A DNA stretch of 51,234 bases from Pezizomycotina sp. ARF18 (taxonomy: Eukaryota > Ascomycota). This document shows, piece by piece, positions 26,003-36,063 of the stretch (position 1 is the first letter of the stretch; each line of letters opens with the position of its first letter). Below the pieces are notes generated by a model. It made no database searches. It was not told the DNA's origin and was given only the letters and a program-made list of their open reading frames with translations. Location: assembly GCA_002224055.1 (NCBI GenBank), contig AZLU01000047.1, positions 56,932 through 108,165 of the forward strand. Direction: 5' to 3'. A program made the position numbers and the translations under genes.

Positions 26003-27362
26003 ATGCCAAACCCAGCGCAGCGACTCGGCGGCAAGCTTAAGCAGCTGAGCATCGAAAGCGCGTTCGCATAAGAACCTCCGGCCTGCTAGCTCGAACAATG
26101 CTGCGGCCAGCTCCTCGTCCCCGGTTCGAGACCAGTCCCGTACGTAATACGTCGGTAGAACCTCGTCGAGGTACTTTCGCAAGGATGAAAGCGCTGCAAA
26201 GCCGGATACAGTTGCGAACGATGCAGCAAACAGCCTCAGCGAGGAGATGGAATGGAGTGAGGAACACGGAAAGGAATCGCAAGACTCGTGGGCACGATCG
26301 GGGACTCCCAGGAGATAACCGAGTCTCAGGCCAGCGATGGCAAGTACGTCAAGCTGCAGTACTCACCGCCGAAAACGAAGCGTATGCAGAAGTAGCCAAG
26401 CAGAACCAGCGGATATCAAAGTGCTGCTCGATTACCTCTACCACGATCCGGAGAGAAGCCGTGGAGCTACATGTACGATGCCAGGAAGCAAAGGCTCGGT
26501 TCGTCTTACTGTCCTGGGTACAAGCTTCCTGTGGGCGACATCGAAGAAGCAGAGTCGGTGCAGAATTAAAGTCGTCGACGGGATAGCTACGACGTCGCCT
26601 TGCGAGCTCCTCGAACGCCACAAGGCTGAAATCGCAGCCGAGTCTCAAGCCTCAACGACGTCAACATCGACCGGCGGAGAATATCCGGATCACGGTCCGG
26701 CGGTCCTCAACATGGCCAACAAATTCACTAGGGGTGGAGGGTGGCTAAAAGGTTGCATGGCGCAGGAGGAGGAGCTTTGCTACAGGTCGACGCTTTGGTC
26801 GACGCTTCCCGGAATTTTACCCGATAGGAGAAACGAAGGGCATCTACACAAACTACGTCGTCGTCTATCGTACCCGCTCCATCGACGCCACGAGCTTTTT
26901 TCCTACGGCGGAATTTATATACGAAACAGCGATATGGATTCCGAATCGCTGATCACCTCGACACCGCCTTCGGACCCGCTTCCGTCGTGTCTGTTATCTC
27001 CGTGGCTGCCATCCGCGACCCTGAAGTCGTGGAACGTTCTGATGGCTCCTTAACCTACAAGCACGACCGCGATAGGGACATCATGAAGACGAAAATACGC
27101 CTTACATTGCAAATCGCCGCGTTCAACGGCCACAGGCGGTTGGTTTTGGGTGCGCTGGGATGTGGGGGCGTTAACATCCAAATTTGGAAGTTGTCAAGCT
27201 GTTCAAGGAAGTGTTTGCTGAGCCAGAGTTTCAGGGCGGCTGGTGGAAGGAGATTGTATTTGCTGTTCTGGATACGGAGAGGGATGATAAAATGAGAGGA
27301 AAGAACGGGCAGGGTAAATATTGGAGTCTTTTATTAGAAATTTGCATGGCGGGTTGTTTTAG
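26003..27362 (+). CDS. Microbial-type PARG / TIGR02452-family macrodomain protein
   Basis: This family has a macrodomain-like fold and is predicted to hydrolyse poly(ADP-ribose). The start gives MPNPAQRLGGKLKQLSIESA. It is followed by a Ser/Asn- and Glu-rich, probably disordered region (about 26040-26330) read in several frames. The catalytic domain shows VLNMANKFTRGGGWLKG, with the GGGWxxG(A)xAQEE-type loop continued as MAQEEELCYRS. It then has the strand IYTNYVVVYR, VISVAAIRDPEV, DRDIMKTKIRLTL, QIAAFNGHRRLVLGALGCG and FQGGWWKEIVFAVLD. The ADP-ribose-binding Asn, the Gly run and the Gln-Glu-Glu of the family are all visible. Frame changes occur near 26065, 26290, 26395, 26470, 26815, 26945, 27165 and at the tail. 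Whether the stop is 27362 or about 27372 depends on the last indel. Confidence 0.87.
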
Positions 27363-27471
27363 CGATATATAATTTAGCATGACTGCTTTTTTTTTTTAGA
27401 CATAATACCCTGTATTCTACTATACAAACATTTCGATTCAAGCTGTCATATTGTACAGTTGAGATTATAGG

Positions 27472-28680
27472 TCAATCCTTCATCTCGTCGTCCTCTCCCT
27501 CATCTTCCCAAGCACCATTGTCGTCACGCCTCTACTTCTTCTTCCTGTCCATTTCGTCACCAGTTCGGCTTTGATAGCTGTTAAGAGCTCGCGGGCGTGT
27601 GCTCGATTCCTTCGTCCTCCATTCTAAACCTGGTAGAGCTGTTTGATGTTAATAGACACTTGAATAGAGTTCGATCTTTTCTCACTTTGTGCAGTTGTCG
27701 AGCCACTCCTCGAGGCCTTCCACAGGTTGCCACTTATCCTCCTCTATGTTCTTTCCCTTCTCTTCCCCCTTCAGCTTTGAGCCCATCAGGTACATGCACC
27801 ATCCTCCCAGGTACAAACGTCAACAACCTGGTCGTCTTCGTCCTGCAGCTTCTCAGCACGTCTCGCCTGTCGTACATTTCCGACTCTATAAGCAGGCGCG
27901 AAAACGACACCCGCGACGGATACGTCTGTACCACTCTTGGCTTCCGCCGCTTCCTTCCAGATGGCGTAGGCCCGGGTAAGGACTGCCGAATGCGTCTTCG
28001 GGCCGCACTTGCGAGATCCGTATCGATGCGAGCGTCTGCAGCGCTTCGGGAGAGGATGGGAATAATGAGGGCTTCGGTGACGTAGGATTCGCAGCGCGAT
28101 TCGGCGTCGGGTTCCATGCTTTTATGACTGTTAGCATAAATTGAAATTGGTTTGCCGTTGGGATTCTTACCACAAATCCGTCATGTAGATCTCCGCCATT
28201 CCGCACAGCGCAGCGCAGAGCTTCGCCGCATCCGCCTCATCTTCGCCGCCGCTTTCCGTTTTCTTCTTCTTCAGCACCTCAATTCCCTTTTCGTACCACC
28301 GTATCGCATCTTCGCCGCCTTTTCGAGAGCTGCGCCAGCCACAGAAACTTTCGGCCCGTCCGCGAACCTCGGGGTCGAGCTCGCGGCCTTTGCGAATAGC
28401 GACCTGGCCCGTCGAAACTTTCCCAGTTCCACGTTGATATCGCCTGCGAGCGGTGATAGCCGGCAAAGAAGTCGGGGTTAGCTTGAGCGCCTGCGAGCAG
28501 ATCGATAGCGCTTCGTCCGGCAGCGATTCCGAGTAGAATAAGTCCGCCGTCGCGCGGGCGAAGTAAGGCCGACAGCTCCGTCGAGGAGGCTTTGAGACGG
28601 ACGTCAGTACGATGCAGCTGTACGCCATCTTTGGTGCTCTTCGCTTGGATTTTTTCGATTCTTGGGTTTTGTTTTGCCAT
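27472..28680 (-). CDS. ACL4: ACL4-like TPR chaperone of ribosomal protein uL4
   Basis: ACL4 binds newly made Rpl4 and escorts it to the nucleus for 60S assembly. The start at 28680 gives MAKQNPRIEKIQAK. TPR segments follow: ADLFYSESLPDEALSICSQA, a second repeat around NPDFFAGYHR, FLWLAQLS, KGGEDAIRWYEKGIEVLKK and the highly conserved ALCGMAEIYMTDL. An intron (28119-28170, 52 bp, with GCTAAC branch site) joins the Leu to CMEPDAESRCESYVTEALII. After that come SPEALQTLASIRISQ, FSRLLIESEMYD and KLQDEDDQVVDV. The tail is acidic (WEDEGEDDEMKD), as in the family, and a second intron lies near 27640-27680. About eight single-base breaks are needed. The gene is only about 110 bp from the 3' end of the convergent PARG-like gene. 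Confidence 0.85.
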
Positions 28681-29081
28681 TTGATTGGGTTTTGTTTGTT
28701 GTTGAAGGTGTTAGAGCTCAAATTTTCAGAGCGCTTTGCATCGTTTCAAAAAAAAAAAAAATTAGAGCTCAAATTTTTCAGAGCGCTTTGCATCGTTCAA
28801 AAAAAAAAAAAAACCTACTCATGTAAAAGCCGATAAGAAAAAGCAAATTCTTTTATACATCCCACCTGAAATGAGTTCCTCCCACATTCATTCACATACT
28901 TATCCTCATCAGCTTACTAGCGTACCAGCTTGTTATCTCTACTCAAGAGCCCGTACTTGCAAATAATCACCTCTTTACATCATCGCCGATAACACTACGC
29001 TATCCACCAAACTCTGAGCTAAACAGCAGCACAACCAGCTTGTTTTTACCTCGAAAAGCTCTTTTAAAGCTATCTGCAGCG
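28681..29081. promoter_or_regulatory. Bidirectional promoter between ACL4 and GIR2-like gene
   Basis: The 401 bp between two divergent start codons must hold both promoters. It contains a tandem 51/52-bp duplication close to the ACL4 side and CT-rich sequence towards the GIR2-like start. No TATA element stands out. Assignment as promoter is from geometry only. Confidence 0.55.
28711..28813. repeat. Tandem duplication, 51 + 52 bp, ending in poly-A
   Basis: Copy 1 (28711-28761) and copy 2 (28762-28813) both begin TTAGAGCTCAAATTTT and end in an A run. They have no substitution and differ only in run lengths: T4 against T5, T3 against T2, A14 against A15. The repeat starts 31 bp upstream of the ACL4 start codon, so it lies in its leader or core promoter. 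Confidence 0.93.
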
Positions 29082-29918
29082 ATGGGAGAAGAGCACAAGC
29101 AGGAACAGGAGCAGGAAATCGAGGTCCTGGAATCTATATACCCGGACGAGCTCACCAGTACGTTAATACTCACTGGCGTCTAAAAAGCACTTTAAGCTAA
29201 CTGTTTTGTTCTAGGAATATCGGAAAACGAATATTCGATAAGCGTAGCTCGACGTCCCGAAGGGCAGCACGAGGAGGATGAAGACGATGAACCACGTTTC
29301 CCACCGTATAGTCTCAGAGTGAAATATTTAAACTAACCTTGTGCTCGCAAAGCAAAATAAACATCTACGTCAATACCCCGAAACCTACCCGACGTCGCTC
29401 CGACGATCAACCTTGCGCTACCACCCGGCCCGCATCCTCTCGCCTTCCCGTCAGACTTACCGCCTATAGAATCAGCGTTGGAAAATGCGATAACGGAAAC
29501 AATGGGTATGGCGATGGTGTTCACGCTGGTGACGACGATCAAAGAAGCAGCAGAGGTGGTACTACAGCAGCGGGCCGAAGCAGCAAGGGCGGAGCGGGAA
29601 GAGAGATACGGATAGCGGAGGAAAAGGAGATGGAGAAGTTCAGAGGGGAGATTGTTACGAAAGAGGTGTTCGAGAAGTGGAGGGAAGCGTTCAAGAAGGA
29701 GATGCAGGAGAAGAAGGAGCGGAGGAAAAGGAAAGGGAGGAAGCAGAAAAGAGCAAGAAGGGTAATGTGAATACGGGCTTCGGTTGGCTGAACGGCAAGA
29801 AATTAACAGGCAGGGAGCTATTCGAAAGGGTCTCGTCGGCGGAATGGAGGGCGACGAGGAAGATGAAGAGGGCGACGACATTGTAGAAGACGTGGAGAAG
29901 CTCAAGGTTGAAGCATAG
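29082..29918 (+). CDS. GIR2: RWD-domain protein, GIR2/RWDD1-like
   Basis: GIR2 binds the GTPase Rbg2 and the Gcn1 region that senses stalled ribosomes, using an N-terminal RWD domain. The start gives MGEEHKQEQEQEIEVLESIY with the RWD hallmark ESIYPDEL. The intron 29158-29214 splits an Arg codon, then ISENEYSISV, FPPYSLRVKY, a TYPDVAPTINLALPPGP stretch and the RWD C-helix ESALENAI...MVFTLVTTIKEAAE follow. The second half is charged: EKFRGEIVTKEVFEKWREAF, a K/E-rich coiled-coil, then TGFGWLNGKKLTGRELFE and an acidic tail ending VEKLKVEA. Frame changes lie near 29325-29380, 29605, 29735 and 29830. The stretch 29325-29375 may hide an intron with a damaged donor. Confidence 0.85.
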
Positions 29919-30053
29919 TAGCATACAACTTTATCAAACGCATATTGATTAAAGGTCCCCATTTGCTTTGGCGATATCAAGACCACAGAAGAAAAAAATA
30001 GTGAGCCGGTTTAAATAACATTAAGTATAGAGCGACGGATAACCATGAGATCC

Positions 30054-30601
30054 TCACGTCCTCATATCCGACTCGTCGTAAACTTTCGCGTAGTGATCTA
30101 CAGAATATTAGTTTAAATCTTTGGAAGTGATTTAGACTTACTTACGGTGCTAAATCCTTGGTCGAGCAGCTTCTCAGACTGCTGGACAGCCTCCTCGATC
30201 CCGCGCTCGTCAACCACGAGGGCTTGCTCTCCTCTTTACCCTTTCCGCCGCCGTTCGCTTGCCGGCTCCTTGAAACGCCGCACCTGCATATTAATGAGCT
30301 TCGTCGAGCTATTTGCTTCGGCCGTGAGTAGGTACTGACCTGTTGAGGCTCCGACGTGAGGAGCGAAGAGACGGACCTTTCCAGGTACGGCGTCGTCTCC
30401 TGTGAGTGAGGCGGGACTGCAGGTCGATCTGCTGGATTTCGGCAGTGGAGGTCCTGAGCGGAACGTTGGGATTTGTAGGTGTCGAAGGGGTGGAGGGGAG
30501 TCGGAACGCATGGCGAGGTCATCGTCGTCTGAAAGCGGCCTCGTTGCTTATCGTAGCCAGTGGAAGCTGAAATTTGACTTGCCTGACTGTTGAATGCGCA
30601 T
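30054..30601 (-). CDS. Small unrecognised protein with possible GC-AG intron
   Basis: I do not recognise the family. The start at 30601 gives MRIQQS and then a candidate GC-AG intron (donor CAG|GCAAGT, acceptor TTTCAG). The next exon reads DDDDLAMRSDSPPP. Later segments in other frames look natural: STAEIQQIDLQSRLT, ETTPYLERSVSSLLTSEPQQ, then after an intron (donor GTCAGT) GAGKRTAAERVK. Then come VVDERGIEEAVQQSEKLLDQGF and, after a third intron, HYAKVYDESDMRT. The chain is a roughly 130-150 residue, probably helical protein. Start-to-start distance to the divergent VPS37 gene is only 157 bp, so they share a promoter. At least three indels break it. Confidence 0.55.
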
Positions 30602-30758
30602 TTTGAAGCTTAGATATGGAAAATGTAGCTACTAGATACGCCGTTCTGTAGAGGTTTATCTAGCTATTTAGCTTTGTTCAAACAAAAATAAACCACCTGC
30701 ACTTCTCTCATCCTGATCAAGTAGCTTCTTCCTAAACAACTTCACTGATTCTCTCTCG
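30602..30758. promoter_or_regulatory. Short bidirectional promoter (unknown gene / VPS37)
   Basis: Only 157 bp separate the two divergent start codons, so both promoters and leaders overlap here. It contains a CT-rich part near 30740-30758. Assignment is from geometry. Confidence 0.5.
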
Positions 30759-31524
30759 ATGTCTACTTCGACGCCCCTCCTCCTCCACCGCCTCCTCACG
30801 TTCTACGAAACACCCCACCGCCTCCTCCGAAGCCAAATTCGTCGCACGCCTCTAGAAGCGGCACGCCGACGCACCCCCACCGCCATCCGTACGATTTCTC
30901 CATCAAACCAGTCCGCCGTTCCTGAACTACTTCCGGAACCTTTTGTGCCGCACATCCTGACAGATAAATCGTAAGTGCTATGAGTTGCTTACCACGACCA
31001 TTTTTACTGTATTTCTTGCAGCCGCCGACCTCCTACACATCCTCCACACCCGAACTGCTCGACGCCCTCTACCTCTCCAACCACCCGTCCGCCGGCCCCA
31101 TAGATGCCGCCATAGCATCAGCCCTGCAAGGAATATCGCGCACGCACAGAGACTCATTTCCACGGGCCAGTCCCTCGACGCCGCCGCGAAGCAACATCCG
31201 TAGCGCTGATGCAGACTCGCTCGCTGGAACGGGCCTGGCGGGAAAAGGAAAGGAAATGTTCGACGCCCTAGGCAAGTTTAGCGCACCAGCGCTGCACGCG
31301 CGGTTGGGCCAAGCGGTCGCGGAAGCTGACGCGATGGGCAAAGCGCTGGAGGAGAGCTTTTTGGAATGAGGATGCGCGGGATGAAAATGGGATGAGAGTG
31401 GAGGCAAGGCGGGCAAGGACGTGGAGAACTTTGTGAAGACTACAGGAGCGCAAGGTCGATATATCACCTACGGAAAGAGAGAAAGGAGAGGTGGGACGAG
31501 AACCGCGTGGGAGGGTGGCGGTAG
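30759..31524 (+). CDS. VPS37: ESCRT-I subunit VPS37 (Mod(r) domain)
   Basis: VPS37 is part of ESCRT-I, which sorts ubiquitylated membrane proteins into multivesicular bodies. The start MSTSTP opens a proline-rich N-terminal region (TPPPPPPP and NTPPPPPKPNSS after one missing C). It continues as EPFVPHILTDKS, after which an intron (donor TCG[G]TAAGTG with a lost G, acceptor CTTGCAG) leads to PPTSYTSSTPELLDALYLS. The Mod(r) domain follows: NIAHAQRLISTGQSLDAAA, a FDALGKFSAPALHARLGQ segment, AVAEADAMGKALEESFLE, and the C-terminal NFVKTYRSAR...YHLRKERKERWDENRVGGWR directly before the TAG at 31522. Five or more single-base breaks occur (about 30777, 30930, 31130, 31190, 31368, 31430). Domain order and terminus match the family well. 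Confidence 0.85.
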
Positions 31525-33430
31525 CAAGCAGTTTCTCTTTTTTTACTTTGGAGCATTTTCACTTTTCGCATAGTTAATATCACGTTTTCAGCACATAGAT
31601 TCATATTAATTGTAAACATAGCTAAACTAAATCGTTTAAAGACCTTTATAAACCCTCACGTTAGCTTGCGAACATATTAGGTCGTTTCGTGAGAAGAAAA
31701 TTATAGGAAAATGTATTGGCAAAAGGTATCAGTTCTCCAAGGTGAATAATTAAATCGTTTCCTCAAGAGCCAAATTCATTATGTAGGTTTGAAGAGGCTT
31801 CGGCAAGAACGCAACGATTGAGATCATCATAAAGGTGTAAAGGCGAAAGAATTCAAAGCTGCCTGTCGACTACCTAGTAATGTCTTTGCGAGAATCTTTG
31901 AATAAGTTAGCAATTTGATCAAAGAATCTAAAATGTATTGCTAACGTTGCAAAGCATTTGACAATTGAAGGAGATCAGGCTCATTAAATCATATATATAT
32001 ATTTTTTTTAAAAAAAAAAACATCACTCGACTTGCGTCAAACAGTGTGAATAAGGTTGCTCATCATATCAAGATTGTTTGCAAAAGAGAAAGATAGAAAG
32101 CGAAGTCCAGATATCGCTTACCTTGCGGAGTCTAGAAGAAATAGAAACACCTACTCATCGTTAGCACCCGTATGATAACGATTTGTATCGATTCCAATCG
32201 AATTTTTGCAGCCCATGAAATCGTAGATCAGCTGACGAAATATCACCAATTACGCTACCCTAGCTCCTTCGGTTTGTACATTTGTGAAGGAGCGCTCCAC
32301 CGGAGGCGGGGGGGGGTGAGCATATACTGTCGCCCGTTCGTTCAAATTTTCATCACGTCGAAAATGAACTGGCAATGAGGTTGTATGGCTGAGGAGCGTC
32401 GATTACCTGCTCAGCAAAACGTCAGCATGCTGCGCAACAAAATGTTCATTCTGTAATATATTGAATGTCCTTTTCTTGACTAATCAGACAAGGCTGAAAC
32501 TTATTGAGTAACAAAATGCTTCGACATCGTTTGTTCCGAAGGAGCGTAGATTTGGTAATGTTTTTATCATCACTTGAGTCGTAAATAAAATAGAAAGGGA
32601 AGGGAGGATTGTGATACCTTAACGAAAAAATTAAACCGCAGTAAATGGGACAACAGAAAATATTCTGGAGAGCAATTAGTTAGCCTTGTTTTCATGGCAT
32701 CTGATGCACTGCCAACTACCGAGACAAACTCCCTCCTCAATACTTTTTCAGATTAATTCTAGAGCATAATCTTGAAGATCCGCAAAGACCGAAACGATCT
32801 CGGATTTGGATTGTTCGTGATAATAGATGAAATCATCACAAAAGACTCTCCTCGACTCCATAGATAAAGACGAAAGGTCGAGGCTCTTACCATTGAGCGA
32901 CCAAAGAAGATCGATGGGCCTTGCGATGATTTATGGAGATGCCATGATTGAATTTGCCTGGTATCTTGAGAACTTGAATCCGCTTTGAAGAAGAGGAAAA
33001 AAATTTTTTTTTTTTTTTTTATAAAGAGTTGGTGGAAGAAAATTTTCAGTGCCGTGGGTTGGGAGGAAATTTAAACCTCATATATCGCGGTACATGACAC
33101 GTGAAATTATATAAGCAAAATTCGTCTCAATAATTTCTTTTTCTCGTTGGATGCCTTACGTGTACACCGCCTCATTCCATCCTCGCCCGAGATCCCTTCT
33201 ATATGATTTGCCTCTTCTCTATTATAAAAAAAAAAGGAATTATTGTATCTCCGATTCATCACTATTTAAATATTCCTCCGTTTCCCCCCCACACTTAAGG
33301 TCTCCTTTTTTTTTTAAGAAAAAAAAAAAAACAAAAATATCCCTTTTTTCTCTATCATTCTTTTAAGCATCTCATCAGTCTATGAGCTTCTCATAGCTGT
33401 TTTAGATAATCTACTGCCATTTTTCTCACT
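31525..33430. other. Intergenic region, no gene supported
   Basis: 1.9 kb of A/T-rich spacer between two plus-strand genes. It has a TATATA/T/A low-complexity spot (31990-32020), a G9 run near 32310 and a poly-T stretch at 33006-33020. ORFs are short and featureless. I saw no tRNA or repeat ends. Confidence 0.5.
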
Positions 33431-34661
33431 ATGGACCGACGGGATTGGTGATTCCCGCTGCCATGGCCGCAAGGCTTGCGAGGTCTGCATACGCAAAGGG
33501 ATCGACGCCATCCGCGAACGACTCCCCCAGGCTGGACGGCAGACTAAGCTGGAGCCCGTTCTCGTCCGCAACGCTCCTAGGGCATCCGGACGGGTCGGAC
33601 ACCATAAGCCCATGCGACCCAAAATTTACATCTCACAACAACTCAGCACGCTTTTACTCGACCGCCAGGAATGCCTGCGGCAACAACGCCGCCCACGAGG
33701 AGCCGGCCGGATCGGATACGCCGTCGGAAAGGTCACCACGACTTCGCCGTTCGCCTCGACACTTCGTCCGAAGCTCTGCGGTGCTCTTCCAGGAGCGCCG
33801 GAGGATTCTCCTCGGGGATCGGCCAGGTTCTTCAGCCACACTCCGGCAGCCCCGGCCCAGGTCATCACCAAGTCAACCAGGCATGAGGGCTTTTTTACTT
33901 TCCGGAAAGGACAAGGCTTACAGCCGCGCAAGGGAGGACACACCAGCTACGTCAAGGGACAGATCCACGCGCAGCTCGCCGCCGCCTCTACCGATTCGCA
34001 CGCTCCGGGAGCCTACGTCGATTTCCGCCTCTCCCCGACGCTCAAGTGCCTCACCCCGAACGCCCCGTCGGCTGCAGCTGCTCGACAACACCCGCGGCGG
34101 ATTCCTCGAGGAGCTCCAGTCGGATTTCTCTGACGTCGTCAGCGATATCTCCGCCGTCTTCCAGGACCTTCGCCGCCTTTCTTCCTCGGCGATCTGCCCG
34201 TTACCCTCGTCGGCTCAGCACCCTCCGTGTCCATTTCCGGGGATGCGATGCCGAGCTCGTGAACAGGCTCTGCGACGAGGTTGGAGTATGCAGAGGCGTC
34301 GTCCACGAAGACGAAAGGTTCGCCTTTGATAGGCTGACTCCCGCCGTTGCCTCCGACGTCGATTGGAAGGATATGATGTCCAGCCCGTCTGTATCCTCCG
34401 TCGGCAGCTTCTTCCACGAGGAGAAGGCTTTGGAGACCTCTCGTCTGAAGATGAGAGCATTCCGATCGAAAGCGGCGAGGAATTCTACGACGAATCGATC
34501 CCGGCGGGTTATCGCTCGATAGTTCCAGTGACTCGTCATTTATCATTTCCAGTCATCGATGGAAGACGTGTACATATTGAAAATTACGAAGCCTACAGGA
34601 ACCCTGGGCGACTCCGGCGAGATCCGTTACGGCAGTTTCAGCCTAAAAAGAAATTGTAGTA
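33431..34661 (+). CDS. Unrecognised fungal protein, frame-broken
   Basis: I cannot name the family. GC-rich coding-like composition, absent from the flanking spacers, marks the span. Natural-looking segments are RCHGRKACEVCIRKG near the start (a possible Cys cluster), TSYVKGQIHAQLAAAS, LDNTRGGFLEELQSDFSDVV, SDISAVFQDLRRLSS, GDLPVTLVGSAPSV, FRGCDAELVNRLCDEVGVCR, and GVVHEDERFAFDRL. The C-terminal part is acidic with FGDLSSEDESIPIESGEEFY. The order resembles a conserved hypothetical protein of Pezizomycotina with a C-terminal coiled and acidic part, but I cannot confirm it. Breaks are frequent (about every 100 bp at 33450-33900), so N-terminal sequence and both ends are tentative. Confidence 0.5.
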
Positions 34662-34731
34662 GCAGTAGTTTTTTTTTTTTTTTTTTTTCGATACCTCGCT
34701 TGGTCCATTGGCCAACGTCACTCGTTCTGTT

Positions 34732-34768
<37 letters not shown>

Positions 34769-35172
34769 CGGGTCGGTGTAGTAGCAGTACGGCCGTAAAC
34801 TCGCCGGCCATTTTCCTTTGTAAATGATGACCTCGATTAGTATAGCACAATTGAATAGTGATACTTAGCTCTCAGAATTGCCTAAATGTGTGTTATTCGC
34901 TTATGAATAGCTTCCTGTGTTGAAACTTGAACCCCAGAAATTATTTCCTTGAATGCCGCGAAATTTAAGCCGGGGAACGCTTTCTGACTCTTTCCATGTA
35001 ATTTGAACCGCCACTAAAACTCCAGCACTCAAACCCTAGCCATTGATAGACGACCGTGTCAACTACCGCCTGAAGATCATCTCTCCTTGTTACAGCTCTG
35101 GCAAACTGGAGGTCTTTGGTCGAGCACCGAATCGTCCGAACTGTCGTCCGCCGAGCGAGGGACAAAAGGCTC
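34662..35172. other. Intergenic region
   Basis: Two long T runs (34671-34688 and 34738-34765) follow the unknown gene, then ordinary spacer that includes the CID2-like promoter. A reading frame open upstream of 35173 (35043-35172) shows no conserved motif, so I place the next start at 35173. Confidence 0.45.
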
Positions 35173-35874
35173 ATGACGGCGCCGCCGCCACAGCTTTCAA
35201 AGGAATTCTGCTTCGCGCCGGGTGCAGTTCAAGGTAGACATATCTCTTTTATTCAAGACACAAAGAACACAAGAGCTAAAAAAAATTTCTGCAGCCTTCT
35301 TACGAGCTTCGAGGGCGGCTGTCGACGATTCCGTCGGCCAGCACCTCTCGAGCCTCGCCGCCCGCCGAAATTCGATCCCAGCAGCACATCGTACCGGAAC
35401 CCTTCGCACAGACTCGTCCTTCCGACGCCGTAGATGATTTCGAGAGGAAGATATTATTTCCTGGTAAATATACTCTTCATATATTTTTACTCGATTTGAC
35501 TTTTATTGATTCTTAATGAAGCGTGGGGTTCACGTTCCTACGTTCTTTCTTACTGCGCAAAGGTAGCCCAATCCGAAGCGGAATCTGCTCAAACTGCTCC
35601 GGCAACGACTAGCGGCGGTATAGACGTTGGAGGCAAGGGAAATACAGTAAGAGAGGCGATTGGCGATCAGATCCGTACAGTGTTAGAGCGCCGGAGCCAG
35701 GGAGCAGTAAGGCAGAGAGATTAGGCTTGTACATACGGAACGAGCAAGGAGTGGAAGAGATAATACGGGAAAGGAGCTATAACGTCGTCAAGGAGAGGAG
35801 TTCAGGCGCAGAAGAGGGTGGACTGGAGAGAGGCGTTTGGAAAGTGGGAGAAGGAGGAGGAGAGCAACACGTAG
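35173..35874 (+). CDS. cid2: Caffeine-induced death protein 2 (CID2) family
   Basis: The family is named after a fission-yeast gene whose overexpression causes death on caffeine; the biochemical role is unknown. The start MTAPPPQLSKEFCFAPGAVQ matches the family N-terminus. Intron 1 (donor GTAGAC, acceptor TTCTGCAG) splits a codon and leads to AFLRASRAAVDDSVGQHLSS, then KFDPSSTSYRNP and VDDFERKILFP. Intron 2 (donor GTAAAT) is followed by WGSRSYVLSYCAKVAQSEAE. The rest has REAIGDQIRTVLERR, LGLYIRNEQGVEEIIRERSY, NVVKERSSGAEEG and the terminus DWREAFGKWEKEEESNT at the TAG (35872). Breaks are near 35350, 35420, 35700-35720 and 35815. Length is about 185 residues, fitting the family. Confidence 0.85.
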
Positions 35875-36063
35875 ATGGTCAAGTCGTAAATTAAGAAACA
35901 TGGTTCACGTTCTAGTCACTTCATTTCTCTACTCCTTTAGCACCATAATGGCTTGTATATAATTAAGAACGGTGCACTGTACAATTTAGCCTCCATGAAA
36001 ATTACCCTTCCTTGGACTTTTCATTAAAAAAATAACATACGAAAGATAGATATTTTTTTGTAT

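Noticed and set aside
28711-28813. CRISPR-like or transposon-derived repeat
   Set aside because: Only two adjacent copies without spacers, no terminal inverted repeats and no target-site duplication; a simple tandem duplication explains it.
16731-31524. Secondary-metabolite or NAD-biosynthesis gene cluster around kynurenine formamidase
   Set aside because: Neighbours are unrelated housekeeping genes; no other tryptophan-kynurenine enzymes, synthases, or pathway regulators are present.
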